A DNA stretch of 64,000 bases from Ehretia macrophylla (GCA_037974665.1 CM075772.1:35131052-35195051), one strand, 5' to 3'; counted from the first letter of the stretch, positions 37,562 through 50,124 are shown. Translations and numbers: made by a program. Notes: a model not told the origin generated them from the letters alone.

Positions 37562-38395
37562 ACCACCTTCCTATTTGAGTGAGGAATGAATATCGGACCC
37601 TACTAATGTTCAACAGACAACCGGGCCTAGTAGTGCTTGCAGCTTTTCGTATTTCGGCTTGGATGGAAAATACTGGACAGGAAAGGAAAACTGTACAACC
37701 TTTCAAGCCCTACTAAGTAAAGGGGGATATGTTGTTGGCTGCTTCAACCCCACTTCTGCTCAACATCGATCCTCTCACATACTTCCTCAAGCGGTGGAAA
37801 ACTCAATGCCCAAGCAGTTACACGTTGTTGATTTAATACTCCTCCGATACAGCCAACAAGCGCTCAGTGAATTGTCTTGTGTTATTACCTTTCAAGACGT
37901 TCACTGAATCCTTCACGATGTTTTGGTGGCAAGTACTAGTACATCGAAGTCTTAGAGAGTCGCTAGACTCCAGACAAGCCGTTACGAAGGGCCATCAGCC
38001 TAGGTCAGGCGACCCGAAAGGACCAGACATAAACCACCCTCTAAGGAAAATAGTAAATAATACAAGCGATCAAGCTAGCAAATAAAGGATACAGGATGGA
38101 TTTGTCTAGGGCGTGTGAACTTCCTTATATATTCAGCCGGGTGTGAAAGGATTTTTTGGCCTCAGTCATTCTTTTATGAAGTATCGATTTTATCAATCAT
38201 TTCATTTCAGAAGAAAATCCCACCTGAGTAAGTAAAGGAAGGCCCCGTGTTTCCACAAACCAGCTCCTAGCCTTACCCGACGGAACCGGCCGGGGGTATT
38301 CGGCATAGGCGGAGATAATATCTGAAGTGTTGCTACACCTTTGGTGATCACATACCGACCCGAGCAATCACTAGCTACAATCGATGGAATTTTGA

Positions 38396-39085
38396 TTGAT
38401 TATATTCAGGAATAAAAACCTGAAGCCCCACCCGCTTTTTCTATATAGCTGCCTAACCATAACAAGTATTCTCTAATGCCATACCAAACCAAGACCTTTC
38501 CTACAAGGAAAAGCAAGATCCCACGGTTCCCCCACTTCACTCCCCCTGGAGTGAGTTTTTTTCTACGGGATTTAGGGATTCTTGTCTTTTGCTCATATTG
38601 TATCCTATGGAGGTGGATTGATATGGGGGGTTTCCACTTCTTACCTATTTACTTCTACTTGAAGCGTTCAACGAGCATTATAACGATCCAAAGGCTCGAA
38701 GACCTGGCTCAACAGTACTCAAGTAGGGTGTCACTTACACTATAGACAAGAACTGCAGCAGTCACTAGTCTGGTCCCTTACCTCACAAAGTAGCTTGATT
38801 GCCGAACCACTCCCAAGGCGAATAGTGTCCTAGGTATAAGACACTGACCGGTTGATAGTCCCGCGCAGTAGGAACAGACTGAGTCGGTATTCGTCTACGA
38901 GAAGCACTCGTATGCCTTTCGAGGCTTCCTCCTTGTAAATATTCTCGTGTAAGAAATCAGAACATCACCTCTTTCTGTTGCTTAAACATAAACCTACTTT
39001 AGATCCACTAGAACATGTAGATCTACTAGTTACAAACAAAGAAGTTGGTAGCAACGGAACTCTTTCTAAACCACTAGAGACAGTC
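38396..39085. other. Mitochondrial-like DNA between copy 2 and element D
   Basis: No recognised gene. An open frame of 89 codons (38476-38745) contains a hydrophobic stretch but resembles nothing I know. The last five bases, CAGTC, are the target duplication of element D. Confidence 0.6.
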
Positions 39086-41704
39086 TGCAACACCCCGATC
39101 CCTCTCGAGACCGGGAGTTCTATCAATCAATCTAATCACAACCCAATTCCAAACCTGGTTAAAATTGTAGGGAAAGACAGACAGAGTCTCCCCTGTTTTT
39201 AGGCAAAATGTAAACCTGCGACAGCATATTAGTGGACCAATACCATGTCCAAACATTCAACCACCTCAAGGCCAATTAGCCTTCCTCTCAACAAGCAATC
39301 ACAAGCAAATATACATTTCCAGTTTACAGACTAACCAACCTCTTCACATCTTTTACAAGTATATTCATGCTTGACAATTAAACCATACTAACCTATTGCA
39401 TAAGTTAGACTATCATACCATTCTAACTCTTTTCCTTTGGGCATTACAAACATACATTAAAGTTTAACTATTCTATCTGAATACATAAACTAGCTTATCA
39501 ATCTACCTCAATTACTTAGCTAAATTTAGGTTACATTCCTTTTAACAATAAATACATACAACGTATGAACATACATTTTTGCATCTTTCACAATCCAAGC
39601 CACATAGCACGCAAGGAAACTCTTCAAGCACGAACTTTCATGTAATCACGAACTTTTCGGCTAACATGATATTTCCTGAAATGTGGTGGTAAGGAGTGAG
39701 TATACACAACACGTATACTCAGTGAGGGCGAGACAAATATCGAGATGGAGAGAAGGAAAGTCGTACAATGCAAATAAGGCAGTTAAGCAATATAACTGAT
39801 AAGTAAGCAATCAAGACAAACAATCAATATAATAAGCAATTAATGAAAGCATTAACACAACCATTCAAAGCTATACCACACTCTGAAGGCTTTGGTTCAC
39901 TCGAGCGAGAAATGTACCGATCATGACCTCGATGACTTTAACAATGACGCGCCGGCTCGCCCACCTTATAACTTCCATTTAGAGTACTCCGGACATACTC
40001 TGTAAATTCTACGACCCAAACTCCCTGGGCGGCAACCCAAGCGAGAAAGGGAATAGGACACGGAGCTAGAGCAACCAATACTAGCAACCCGAGGCTACCC
40101 AAAGAGGCCCATCACTCACGCACCTGACACTTATGCAATGCAATACGAGATATATAACGATAATCGAGCAAGGCATTGAAGTGCAAGTCAGTAACAACAT
40201 GCGATACAATAAGCAATTACAATCAATAAAGTAACAAGAACAACACTAACAAGCATTATCTACAATTGATATACAAATTCAATCATAATCAACTTTAACA
40301 AGCATAACAAGCAATTTTAAGCATTCTATAGGCATTACACTATGAAAACACACAAAATCACAAAATAACCCCAACTTTCAAAATGCTACTACTTTCAAAC
40401 GAGCAACGAGTTTTGGAAACCGACTTCACCAATCCTCCTAGGTCACTATAAGGCACGTCTAAAGACCCTGAAACCCTACTTAATCCTAGAATTCACGCAA
40501 AGCCCCGATTTCCCCCTTCGCTCATTTGAACTACAACTACCTCAACCGATTACCCAACCAATGTCACAACTGCACCAAAAGTGCTTCCATGACGTACCTC
40601 GACAATGCCTTCACACAAATTGAGAAAATTCCAAACTTGACCGAAACGACCCCAACTTTCACTAAGCCTTTTCCTCTATTTTTTCCATTACACAATCCAA
40701 TTAAACCACACATTTAGGCATTCTAGCACATCTAGCACCTTTTTACATCAACAGAACACATAATGGAGCAACTTCATCGAAACGGGGGTTTACTATTCAT
40801 AATTTACTATTTATTAATCAATTTAAATTGCAATTTCAATTTTCAACCGCAGAAAATGCTAAAAAGCTATAAATACATGTTCTACAATGAACAAGGTACA
40901 TTCTTTAAGAAACAAAACGGTTAAAATAAAAATCTACGCATAATTTCTAAAAATTAAAGTTTAAACTCAATTATTTCAAATGCACAAATAACGATGAAAC
41001 CCTCACCTTAGACGCTCCTAGACGCTAGGGAAATCACGCTGGATGCCTCGCGAACCACCCCGTACAAGCTCACGCGAAGAATCGAAGATTTGAATGTTGA
41101 AATGTGTTTTTTTTTTCCTTTGGATTTTCGGTCAGCTTGTTTTCTCTTTTTCAGCTTTCGTTTTATTTTATTTTGCAATGTTATAAGTTAGATAAGATGA
41201 CAATGGTCAATGGTCAAGCTCCTTGGTCAACTAACTTAAGAATTGGTCAAATAGGCTTATTTTATGCATTTTTAAAGCTAAAATAACTAATGCAATATTA
41301 ATTCTAGCTAACCACAATTAAAACACTAAAATTAAAACACTAAGTGCTAGTTTTCACTATTTGCTGAGGACTAGAATTCATTTCCTAACTATCGCTCTCA
41401 AAATGCAATGCACTTTGCGACATTAAAAAGAATAACAATTAAATCTCAAAGAATTTAAGAAAATGTAATTTCCGAAAAGCAACATAGTTCAAAATTTACT
41501 CTAGCTCGGAGCTACTTTTCATTTAATTGAAAACCGAGCATTAAGATGCAAGAAAATTAAAACCGATTAACAAAATATGAAAATAAAGCTACAAATGAAT
41601 GTTTAACTAAAAATAAACACATAATTCAATGCTAACATTTATGATAACACTTAATTAAATGCAATTTAATGTCCTTAAATGTATGCTGGGTTCGGGTTAT
41701 CTCA
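39086..41704 (-). repeat. 3' LTR of element D
   Basis: 2619 bp, beginning TGCAACACCCCG on the plus strand. It holds the stem-loop at 39698-39720. Confidence 0.9.
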
Positions 41705-43431
41705 TCCTTCCCCCCTTAAAACAATTGCATCCTCGCAATTCTTCTTCCAACAGAACTCTGCATCCACTGAAATCCAACTCTGACTAATCTTCATCGGTTG
41801 CTGAGCAAGATAGTAAATAAGAATGCTCGTAGGAAATCCCGAATAGAAATCCCAACTAAGAATGCCGAGAAAATCCAACTAAAGACTGAACCAAAGATAC
41901 TGTAGATAAAATCACATCACATATTAATGGTAAGAAGAATACCGAATGAATACCCCATACACGAATCTCTAGTAGAAGCTCAACTATTATCGTCCCAGAA
42001 TTCCCAAGCAAGTAGCCAAATAAAGCCTCAAACAAAGGTTCCATCTAGCGGTCCAAAGAAGTACCCCGTTAGTCATGAATTCCATAGAAGAATTCCCTGT
42101 TAAGATTGCTAAAGAAAATACTAAGAACCCAATCAAATATACTTCAAAAGTTCCAAAGAAGTCTTCCAAATAACAACCCCATAGGATAACCAATTAGATT
42201 CTAAATATCGCTATCAAATGCTGAGAAGAATGTCAACGAAAATAGCAAAGAAAATATAATGTGCCCAATAAGACAATCAAGTTGAATGACAAATATAGTT
42301 TCCTAGATAGACGAAAACCCTAAGGAAAATACCGAGCTGGTGCACAATATACAAAACCAACTCCGAAGCCCCTGCACTATTTGCCAAGTGAGAACTTTAT
42401 ACAACTTACCACCAAGAAAGCCCAAAGTATTCCACATCATACCGTAAGCAATATGAGATAATAAGTCTGAACAAGATTCCAAGTGTATGACTTGCAATAA
42501 GTGCCATCAAGGAAAGATATTAGTAGAATGCCCACTAAGAATTCTATAAAATGCCATTGAAGAATTTCCAATCAGGGATGCCAATAACACACCAATAAAG
42601 GCCTAGACACATATACCATAGATAATACTTGCGTAGTAAGTCCGATTGAGATCCCAATAGCCAAGTCCACCGAGAAGTGCTAATAGAAGTCTCCAAAGAA
42701 TACCCATTAAGAAAACCAAAGAATTTTCTAGAGAACAACCAAATAGAACCCCAAAAGGAAGCAAATCTTTCACAACTGTTAAGCACAGAAGAGGACCCTA
42801 GAGATTCGCCAATAACCGAGCTCCAAAAGCAAACACCAACTTCCAAATCAAGGCTAGTTAAATGCCATTCATTTCCTACCAATCCATACACCTTGAAAAG
42901 CCAGCTGTTAATCACTTCTCTTCAGGGGAGGGATAAGTCTTTCTTACCAGTTCAACAGGACATGTATGAATGCCAAGATATCTCATTTACACATATATGC
43001 CTTAATCTATTATGCAAGCATATTTGTAAAACAGTTTATTCAACAAAGTCACTCAAGCACGACAATCAAGTCAAACACAACATAATCAATTCAAATCATG
43101 ACATAACCAATTCAAGACATTCCAATACACATATTGCAAGCAATACTTCAAGCAAATAACAATTCACAAGATCAATTCGATTCACGATGCCAATTCAATA
43201 GGTCAATTCAATGCACAACTAGACACTTCACTTCACTTAGCACACAATTAACACATAACACATAACACATAACTATATCACATAGGAACACACATTCAGG
43301 TCAAGACACACAATCTCACATACAAGCATACACTTCCAAGACACACTTAACAAGCACACATTCAAGGACCACTACCCACCAGACCGACGACCCTGGCCCG
43401 GCTTATGAGCTAAACAAGCTCTGATACCACC
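41705..43431 (-). other. Internal region of element D: non-coding filler
   Basis: From the polypurine tract it runs through an AATTGCA/CGCAATT inverted repeat (41723-41740), then about 1 kb of degenerate GAATA/TATTC-type motifs, then A/C-rich sequence up to the primer-binding site. The longest open frame (42677-43159, plus strand) is antisense to the element and made of simple motifs; it is not called. Confidence 0.75.
43418..43429 (-). other. Primer-binding site of element D
   Basis: The minus strand reads TGGTATCAGAGC, two bases inside the 5' LTR. Confidence 0.9.
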
Positions 43432-46049
43432 TGTAATACCCCAATCCCTCTCGAGACCGGGAGTTCTATCAATCAATCTAATCACAACCCAATTCCAAAC
43501 CCGGTCAAAATTTTAGGGAAAGACAGAAATAGTCTCCCCTGTTTCCAGGCAAAATATAAACCTGCGATAGCATATAAGTGGACCAATACCATGTCCAAAC
43601 ATTCAACTACCTCAAGGCCATCCGAGCCTTGTTCTCCACAAGCAATCATAAGCAAATATACATTTCCAGTTTACAGTCTAACCTACATCTTCACATCTAT
43701 TACAAGTACATTCATGCTTGACAATTAAACCATACTAACTTATTGCATAAATTAGGCTATCATATCATTCTAACTCTTTTCATTTGGGCATTACAAACAT
43801 ACATTATAGTTTAACTATTCTATCTGAATACATAAACTAGCTTATCAATCTACCTCAATTACTTAGCTAAATTTAGGTTACATTCTTTTTAACAATAAAT
43901 ACATACAACATATGAACATACATCTTTGCATCTTTGACAATCCAAGCCACATAGCACGCAAGGAAACTCTTCAAGCATGAACTTTCACGTAATCACGAAC
44001 TTTCTGGCTAACATGATATTTTCTGAAATGTGGTGGTGAGGAGTGAGTATACACAACACGTATACTCAGTGAGGGCGAGACAGATATCGAGGTGGAGAGA
44101 AAGAAGGTCGTGCAATGCAAATAAGGCAGTTAAGCAATATAACTGATAAGTAAACAATCAAGACAAACAATCAATACAGTAAGCAATTAATGAAAGCATT
44201 AACACAACCATTCAAAGCTATACCACACTCTGAAGGCTATGGTTCACTCGAGCGAGAAATGTACCGATCATGATCTCGATGACTTTAACGATGACGCGCC
44301 GGCTCACCAACCTTATAACTTCCGTTTAGAGTACTCCGGACATACTCTGTCAATTCTACGACCCAAACTCCCTGGGCGGCAACCCAAGCGAGAAAGGGAA
44401 TAGGACACGGAGCTAGAGCAACCAACACTGGCAACCTGAGGCTACCCAGAGAGGCCCATCACTCACGCGCCTGACACTTATGCAATGCAATACGAGATAT
44501 ATAACGATAATCGAGCAAGGCACTGAAGTGCAAGTCAGTAACAACATGCGATACAATAAGCAATTACAATCAATAAAGTAACAAGAACAACACTAACAAG
44601 CATTATCAACAATTGATATACAAATTCAATCATAATCAACTTTAACAAGCATAACAAGCAATATTAAGCATTCTATAGGCATTACACTATGAAAACACAC
44701 AAAATCACAAAATGACCCCAACTTTCAAAACGCTACTACTTTCAAACAAGCCATGAGTTTTGGAAACCGACTTCACCAATCCTCCTAGGTCACTATAAGC
44801 CACGTCTAAAGACCCTAAAACCATACTTAACCCTAGAATTCACGCAAAGCCCCGATTTTCCCCTTTGCTCGTTTGAACTACCGCTACCTCAACCGATCAC
44901 CCAACCAATGTCACAACTGTACCAAACGTGCTTCCATGACGTACCTCGACAATGCCTTCACGCAAATCGAAAAAATTCCAAACTTGACCAAAATGACCCC
45001 AACTTTCACTAAGCCTTTTTCTCCGTTTTTTCCATTACACAACCCAATTAAACCAAACATTTAGGCATTTTATCATATCTAGCACCTTCCTACATCAATA
45101 GAACGCTTAATGGAGCAACTTCATCGAAACGGGGGTTTACTATTCATAATTTACTATTCATTAATCAATTTAAATTGAAATTTCAATTTTCAACCGCAGA
45201 AAATGCTAAAAAGCTATAAATACATGTTCTACAATGAACAAGGAACATTCTTTAAGCAACAAAACGGTTAAAATAATAATCTACGCATAATTTCTAAAAA
45301 TTAAAGTTTAAACACAATTATTTCAAATGCGCAAATAATGATGAAACCCTCACCTTAGACGCTTCTAGATGCTAGGGAAACCACGCTGGATGCCTCGTAA
45401 ACCACCATGTACAAGCTCACGCGAAGAATCGAAGAGTTGAATGTTGAAATGTGTTTTTTTTTTCCTTTGGATTTTCGGCCAGCTTGTTTTCTGTTTTTCA
45501 GCTTTTGTTTTTTTTTAATTTTGCAATTTATAAGTTAAATAAGATGACAATGGTCAATGGTCAAGCTCCTTGGTCAACTAACTTAAGAATTGGTCAAATA
45601 GGCTTATTTTATGCATTTTTAAAGCTAAAATAACTAATGCAATATTAATTCTAGCTAACCACAATTAAAACACTAAAATTAAAACACTAAGTGCTAGTTT
45701 TCACTATTTGCTGAGGACTAGAATTCATTTCCTAACTATCGCTCTCAAAATGCAATGCACTTTGCGACATTAAAAAGAATAACAATTAAATCTCAAAGAA
45801 TTTAAGAAAATGTAATTTTCGAAAAGCAACATAGTTCAAAATTTACCCCGGGTCGGAGCTACTTTTCATTTAATTGAAACCGAGCATTAAGTGCAAGAAA
45901 AATGAAACCGATTAACATAAATATGAAAATGAAGCTACAAATGAACGTTTAACTAAAATAAACACATAATTCAATGCTAACATTTAAGATAACACTTAAT
46001 TAAATGCAATTTAATGTCCTTAAATGTATGTCGGGTTCGGGTTATCACA
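43432..46049 (-). repeat. 5' LTR of element D
   Basis: 2618 bp, ending GGTTATCACA on the plus strand. Minus-strand donor-like site near 45354, stem-loop at 44045-44067 and acceptor-like site near 44023. Confidence 0.9.
44045..44067 (-). promoter_or_regulatory. Conserved LTR stem-loop, element D
   Basis: Perfect 8-bp arms GAGTATAC and GTATACTC close a 7-base loop. It follows the CCCTCACT block on the minus strand, as in B, C and F, but with a different stem sequence. A (2273-2295), K (13858-13880) and the D 3' LTR (39698-39720) have the same stem. Confidence 0.65.
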
Positions 46050-46132
46050 CAGTCACCTACAAGAATCAGTCTATCCACGCTACATTGTAGAGAGACCTTC
46101 TACTCCACGTGTCCGCTGAACAGTTTCGAAGG

Positions 46133-46600
46133 AGCTTCACAGTTACAAGTCATTTTCATATTACTTTGGGTCTGTCATTTTCAATTTTTATTGGCATTAC
46201 TATAGTGGGATTTCAAAGAAATGCGCTTCATTTTTTAAGCTTCTGATTACCCGCAGGAGTCCCATTGCCGTTAACACCTTTTTTAGTACTCCTTAAGCTA
46301 ATCCCTCATTGTTTTCGCGTATTAAGCTCAGGAATACGTTTATTTGCTAATATGATGGCCAATCATAGCTCAGTAAAGATTTTAAGTGGGTCCACTTGGA
46401 CTACGCTATGTATGAATGATCTTTTATATTTCATAGGAGATCTTGGTCCTTTATTTATAGTTCTTGCATTAACCGGTCTGGAATTAGGTGTAGCTATATC
46501 ACAAGCTCATGTTTCTATGATCTCAATCTGTATTTACTTGAATGATGCTATAAATCTCTATCAAAGTGCTTATTTATTTATAATTGAACAAAAGCAATGA
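46133..46600 (+). pseudogene. atp6: atp6 3' fragment (mitochondrial ATP synthase subunit a), broken
   Basis: Codes for about the last 155 residues of plant mitochondrial ATP6, the F1Fo-ATP synthase subunit that forms the proton half-channels in the inner membrane. Visible landmarks are SFTVTSH at the left edge, GIRLFANMM, KILSG, LYFIGDLGPLF, LTGLELGVAISQAHV and the C-terminal IEQKQ before TGA. The conserved arginine of the proton path is in GIRLF. One in-frame TGA (46244-46246) interrupts the fragment, and the N-terminal half of the gene is absent; upstream bases 46055-46132 do not look like atp6. Several residues also differ from the usual sequence. It is a dead mitochondrial copy. Confidence 0.93.
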
Positions 46601-46896
46601 GCGAGTGTAGGAGCTACCAAGTTTGCAAGGTGAAAGAGCGATAACTTTCCCCAGATAAAAAAAAAAGATTTCAAGCACGTTTGGTCAAAGTCTATCTTGT
46701 CTTTACCACAGTCATTTTCCTTGGCTAACAAGAATTTCTTTTTTGCACATATCCGCAGGTTCTTCAATTTACTTTTTTCCTCATAAAGGAAATAAGTAAG
46801 GTGGTATACTATATTTATCTGCTTATTGGAACTCCTTCTAATGACCTATTCATTCTATTATCATTTCCAGTTGGACGACCCATCAATCCGATTTGA

Positions 46897-46955
46897 GGTT
46901 TGAAGATGCTCGACCAACAGGAGAGGTTTGAAGATGCTCGACCGATAGAGAGAGG
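46897..46955 (-). repeat. Two short dispersed NUMT repeats in tandem
   Basis: The plus strand reads GGTTTGAAGATGCTCGACC, then CAACAGGAGAGG, and again GGTTTGAAGATGCTCGACC, then GATAGAGAGAGG. Confidence 0.8.
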
Positions 46956-46959
46956 AAGA

Positions 46960-47602
46960 CTAGTAGGAACTCTTTCCTTTTTTTTTAGGGGCTTGAAGCA
47001 GATGAAGCCTTCCTTCTTTCTTCTCGGTCCGCTTTGGCTCCTAATCTTGAGCTCACCGTTCTTGGCCTCAAACTTGGTTTCTTCTTGGAGTCCTTGCCTT
47101 TTCAATACTTTAGGCCCTTGCCCTTGGCCTGGTCTCGACTCCCCTTGGCTAAGTACTTTCAATCTAGCAGGCTAGCTGCCTGTGCCGCCCCTAAATCTTG
47201 GACATTTTGGCACAGGTTGGAGCCCCTTCATGAAATCAAAGAGCCTTTCCTCTCCTTATCAGTCGAGTTACTTCATACCTCTTCTGTCATACCAAAAATG
47301 TCCAGGGAGAACTACGAAAGATGGCCTTCACATACTCGCCTATGGGGCCTATTTGCTTCAGGCTCATCAAAATGGCGAACAACAACTGGGCAGAAACCCC
47401 CTATTCTGCCTGAAACTCGTCCCTAAAATTGATCTAATTGCACTTCACACTCCGCGTTCTTTACGTCTTTTGGTCTACCACCAGAACTTGGCTGAACCCT
47501 CAAGATAGATGGCAGCCGTATTCACCGATGCCTCCCCGGACGTGGTCCGATAAACCATTCCATATCCCAAAAGTCTTCAATCTTAGCATCTCAAGTGCCA
47601 AC
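46960..47602 (-). mobile_element. Ty3/gypsy gag fossil within the mitochondrial-like DNA
   Basis: Minus-strand fragments resemble the retrotransposon-gag domain: EDFWDMEWF, VNTAAIYLEGSAKFWW, and KQIGPIGEYVKA, in the order and spacing of plant Ty3/gypsy gag, followed by a basic stretch where a zinc-knuckle tail would lie. It is an isolated, heavily broken piece without LTRs or pol. Such pieces are common in plant mitochondrial genomes, so it was probably captured by the mitochondrion before the NUMT formed. It is unrelated to element B. Confidence 0.65.
47249..47279 (+). repeat. Short dispersed NUMT repeat, type TTACTTCATACC
   Basis: CCTCTCCTTATCAGTCGAG followed by TTACTTCATACC. Confidence 0.8.
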
Positions 47603-48143
47603 TTCATTCATCTCCTTATCAGTCGAGTTTGTCACGCCCCGACCCAACCCCGAAGCTAAAGGTTAAGTCCGGACCTGAGACACGGACAGAGTCTCCCCTG
47701 TACCGTGGACATTCTAAAAACCTGTACTCACTCAAATAAAGTCCCAACAATACAATACAAGCTTTTCTTAAATAAACAACAAAGTTCTAAGGCCATCCGA
47801 GCCTTATAGTACACAATAGTTCCAAAACACACAAGCATGCGAGAACTTATTATCAGCATAGTTTTATAATCATGACATCCTAGGAAATCAATTAAACATA
47901 ATTGAAAGATCAAACATTTCTACTTTAAGCCATTCACTCCCAAGCACGCAAAGTGAATAGAAGTAGATCATAAGTTATTACAGTACATAGGCTTTCAAAG
48001 CTACAACACAACCAACTAGTCTTCAACTTATACAACAAGCATATACATAGCCCTTAGGGCACGAAATAGTACATAAAACAATTAGTTGAACTTTACACAT
48101 AGCAGCAAATTCATTAACCACCTCAAGCTATCAGGCACAGCAA

Positions 48144-48218
48144 CTAAGGTAAAGGCTCAATCTGAACTTCTTCTTCCTCAACTAAATCAACAAGCTGGGG
48201 ATCACCCTCAGCGTCTCC
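48144..48218 (-). other. Short acidic reading frame, solo LTR E
   Basis: Twenty-four codons and a stop on the minus strand, reading GDAEGDPQLVDLV then EEEEVQIEPLP. The changes from the C copy are few and the frame and stop are kept. Confidence 0.5.
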
Positions 48219-48238
48219 TGAAACAGATATCGAGGTAT

Positions 48239-48255
48239 GAGCAACCACTGTTGCC
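48239..48255 (-). promoter_or_regulatory. Conserved LTR stem-loop, solo LTR E
   Basis: Same stem as in C (GGCAAC with GTTGCTC), upstream of the minus-strand acceptor-like TTTCAG|G. Confidence 0.6.
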
Positions 48256-50124
48256 CAGTGAGGGATATAGTCCCGGGGCGTGCAATGCAACAGATAATAC
48301 AGTTATACAATAATATCACTTAGACAATTTAAGAAACAATGATAACTTAAGTAACCACACATTTAAAAGGATACATTTCACACAATCCCCTATACACCAA
48401 TCTTCACTGGTCTTCATTCACGATCCACGAACCACGAGCACGATCACGATAAGCCGGCATAACCCCAAACACTCCAGTGGGTGTACTCCGGATGTACCCC
48501 GATAATCCTACGACCCAACATCCCCTGGCAATCTCCGGACCAGGCGAATGAGGGAATAGGGCACGGAGTTTGAATATCCACCGGCAAGCCCTCTGCCGCC
48601 CAGCCGATATTCAACACATCCGCCCCTGACACTATGGTTGCGCAACCACTATGCAATGCACTTAATGATGGCAAGTTAATAGCAATAATATAAGCATTAA
48701 CACATATGAGGATCAACAAAGTAGGTTGACCTCGATGCAATTAGAATAGAACAATTATATAAGCAAATATGCAGTTTTACAAAGAGACATTAGCAAGATA
48801 AGTTTAGAATTATACCAAAAGCTCCAAATCAACTTAAAATCACTTATAAACACTCAAGAAGTCATGACATGGGTTTAGAAGTGTGAGACAGCCTAAATTG
48901 CACCTAAACCCCTTTGTTTTTCGAACTATTTCTCTTCCAAACCAAGGTTAATGATTCCATTTTCAAAGGAAACTCTCCCAACCTTCTAACTAACCCTCAA
49001 GGTACCCTCTTAACCCTCTAACTCATTCAAATGCCCGCGATTACCCCGAAAGCCCCAAATTCCCTCTTATAGCTTTAAACTACACATACATTGTCCGGGC
49101 TTCAAACAAGGGATATCAAGGCATCTATAGCACCTAGGTAGCCTAAGGATACTAGAATTGAAGCCCGAATCCACCCGGATTCGCATTAACCCCGAAGCCC
49201 CAAGTTAAAGTCGGCTATTTTCCATTTTAAGTGATTTAAGGACAATGCAAGTGCACGGGGCTATTAGGTTACCTTCACTAGCACCTAAGGCATCTATTAG
49301 AAGCATTACATCAAGCTAATTCGAGCAATTACGCAAAACCCTAGAAAAATGTCACTATTTACCCTAAAAATCAAACTAACGATTCTAACCGTTTAAATTG
49401 CGAAACGATGGCTCAAATATGTTCTCTAGCATTCATATACATGGTATAATAGCATAGATAACAATTACAATGGCATTTGATCACATTTTCAACAAATCAA
49501 GAAATTGACAACTATTTAGAAATGCAAAAACAAGCCGTGAAATCCCTCACCAAAGCGTGTAGGAGCACCTAGGAACCTTTCACACACCCTACACTAGTTG
49601 CTCAAGGCTTGGAGAGGCTTGGATTGGAGGCTTGGTGAGCAAAATCTCTTCCTTTTTCTCCCTTGGAGCTGTCGGGTTTCTGCTTCTGTTTTTCAGCTTT
49701 TAAATTTTTTTTTCTTTTGCATTTTATGAGCTTAAGTGATATATAAAAGGGGCTAAGTTGAGGTGGGGTCATTTGGGTGCTTAAGTGATCTAATATAATG
49801 CGCGTAGTAAGCTTTAAAACGAGCTTAGATAGTAAAATATATGCTAGCTAATTAATTACCTAAAGTAGTTACGTAACACTATTCACTCAACCACAAAAAT
49901 CATTTTCTAAACGACCTCTCCTAACGCCTTTAGTTCAAATGCACATTTTTCCCACTACTTTTACAATTAATATGATTTAATAAAAATGCTAATTAACTAA
50001 TAGAAGGAAGTTTAAAAACGGAGTGAATAGTAGTCACAAAAGTCAGTTAGTAAGGCACAGAAGTAAATGCGCAAACAAGGGATGCAACAGTAATTAAATG
50101 CATGGCTAAAACCCGGGCGTCACA

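Larger units (their letters stand above)
16671..38395 (+). repeat. Tandem duplication, copy 2 (interrupted by element B)
   Basis: This is the second copy of the roughly 3.2-kb mitochondrial-like segment. It starts within eight bases of the end of copy 1, and the join at 16663-16670 holds a few extra bases. Its two parts, 16671-19055 and 37562-38395, are separated only by element B and its target-site duplication. K is absent from this copy and B from the first, so both insertions came after the duplication. Confidence 0.9.
39086..46049 (-). mobile_element. Element D: complete LARD-like non-coding LTR retrotransposon (family 1)
   Basis: 6964 bp with a perfect CAGTC target duplication (39081-39085 and 46050-46054). 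On the minus strand the 5' LTR is 43432-46049 (2618 bp), the primer site 43418-43429, the internal region about 41705-43431 (1727 bp), the polypurine tract at 41705-41717 and the 3' LTR 39086-41704 (2619 bp). The interior shows no gag or pol similarity and is full of degenerate short motifs, as in A. Its structural ends are all present, so it looks whole as a LARD; it would need proteins from a coding relative. LTR divergence is uneven and overall about 4-5% by eye. Confidence 0.92.
46601..47629. other. Mitochondrial-like DNA after atp6
   Basis: Apart from the gag fossil (about 46960-47602, minus strand) and three short dispersed repeats, I see no gene. The plus-strand frames at 46900-47660 are shadows of the gag fossil. 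Confidence 0.6.
47630..50124 (-). mobile_element. Solo LTR E (family 2)
   Basis: 2495 bp with a perfect GAGTT target duplication (47625-47629 and 50125-50129). On the minus strand it starts TGTGACGCCCGGG and ends GGGGCGTGACA. It aligns end to end with C once element F is ignored. There is no internal region. It landed inside a copy of the short dispersed repeat, between its left half (47611-47629) and the continuation TACTTCATACC (from 50130). It has the palindromic hairpin near 48638, the stem-loop at 48239-48255 and the acidic frame at 48144-48218. Confidence 0.93.

Noticed and set aside
38476-38745. 89-codon open frame considered as a mitochondrial membrane protein
   Set aside because: It has one hydrophobic stretch but none of the motifs of sdh, tatC (mttB), nad or rpl/rps proteins that I could compare.
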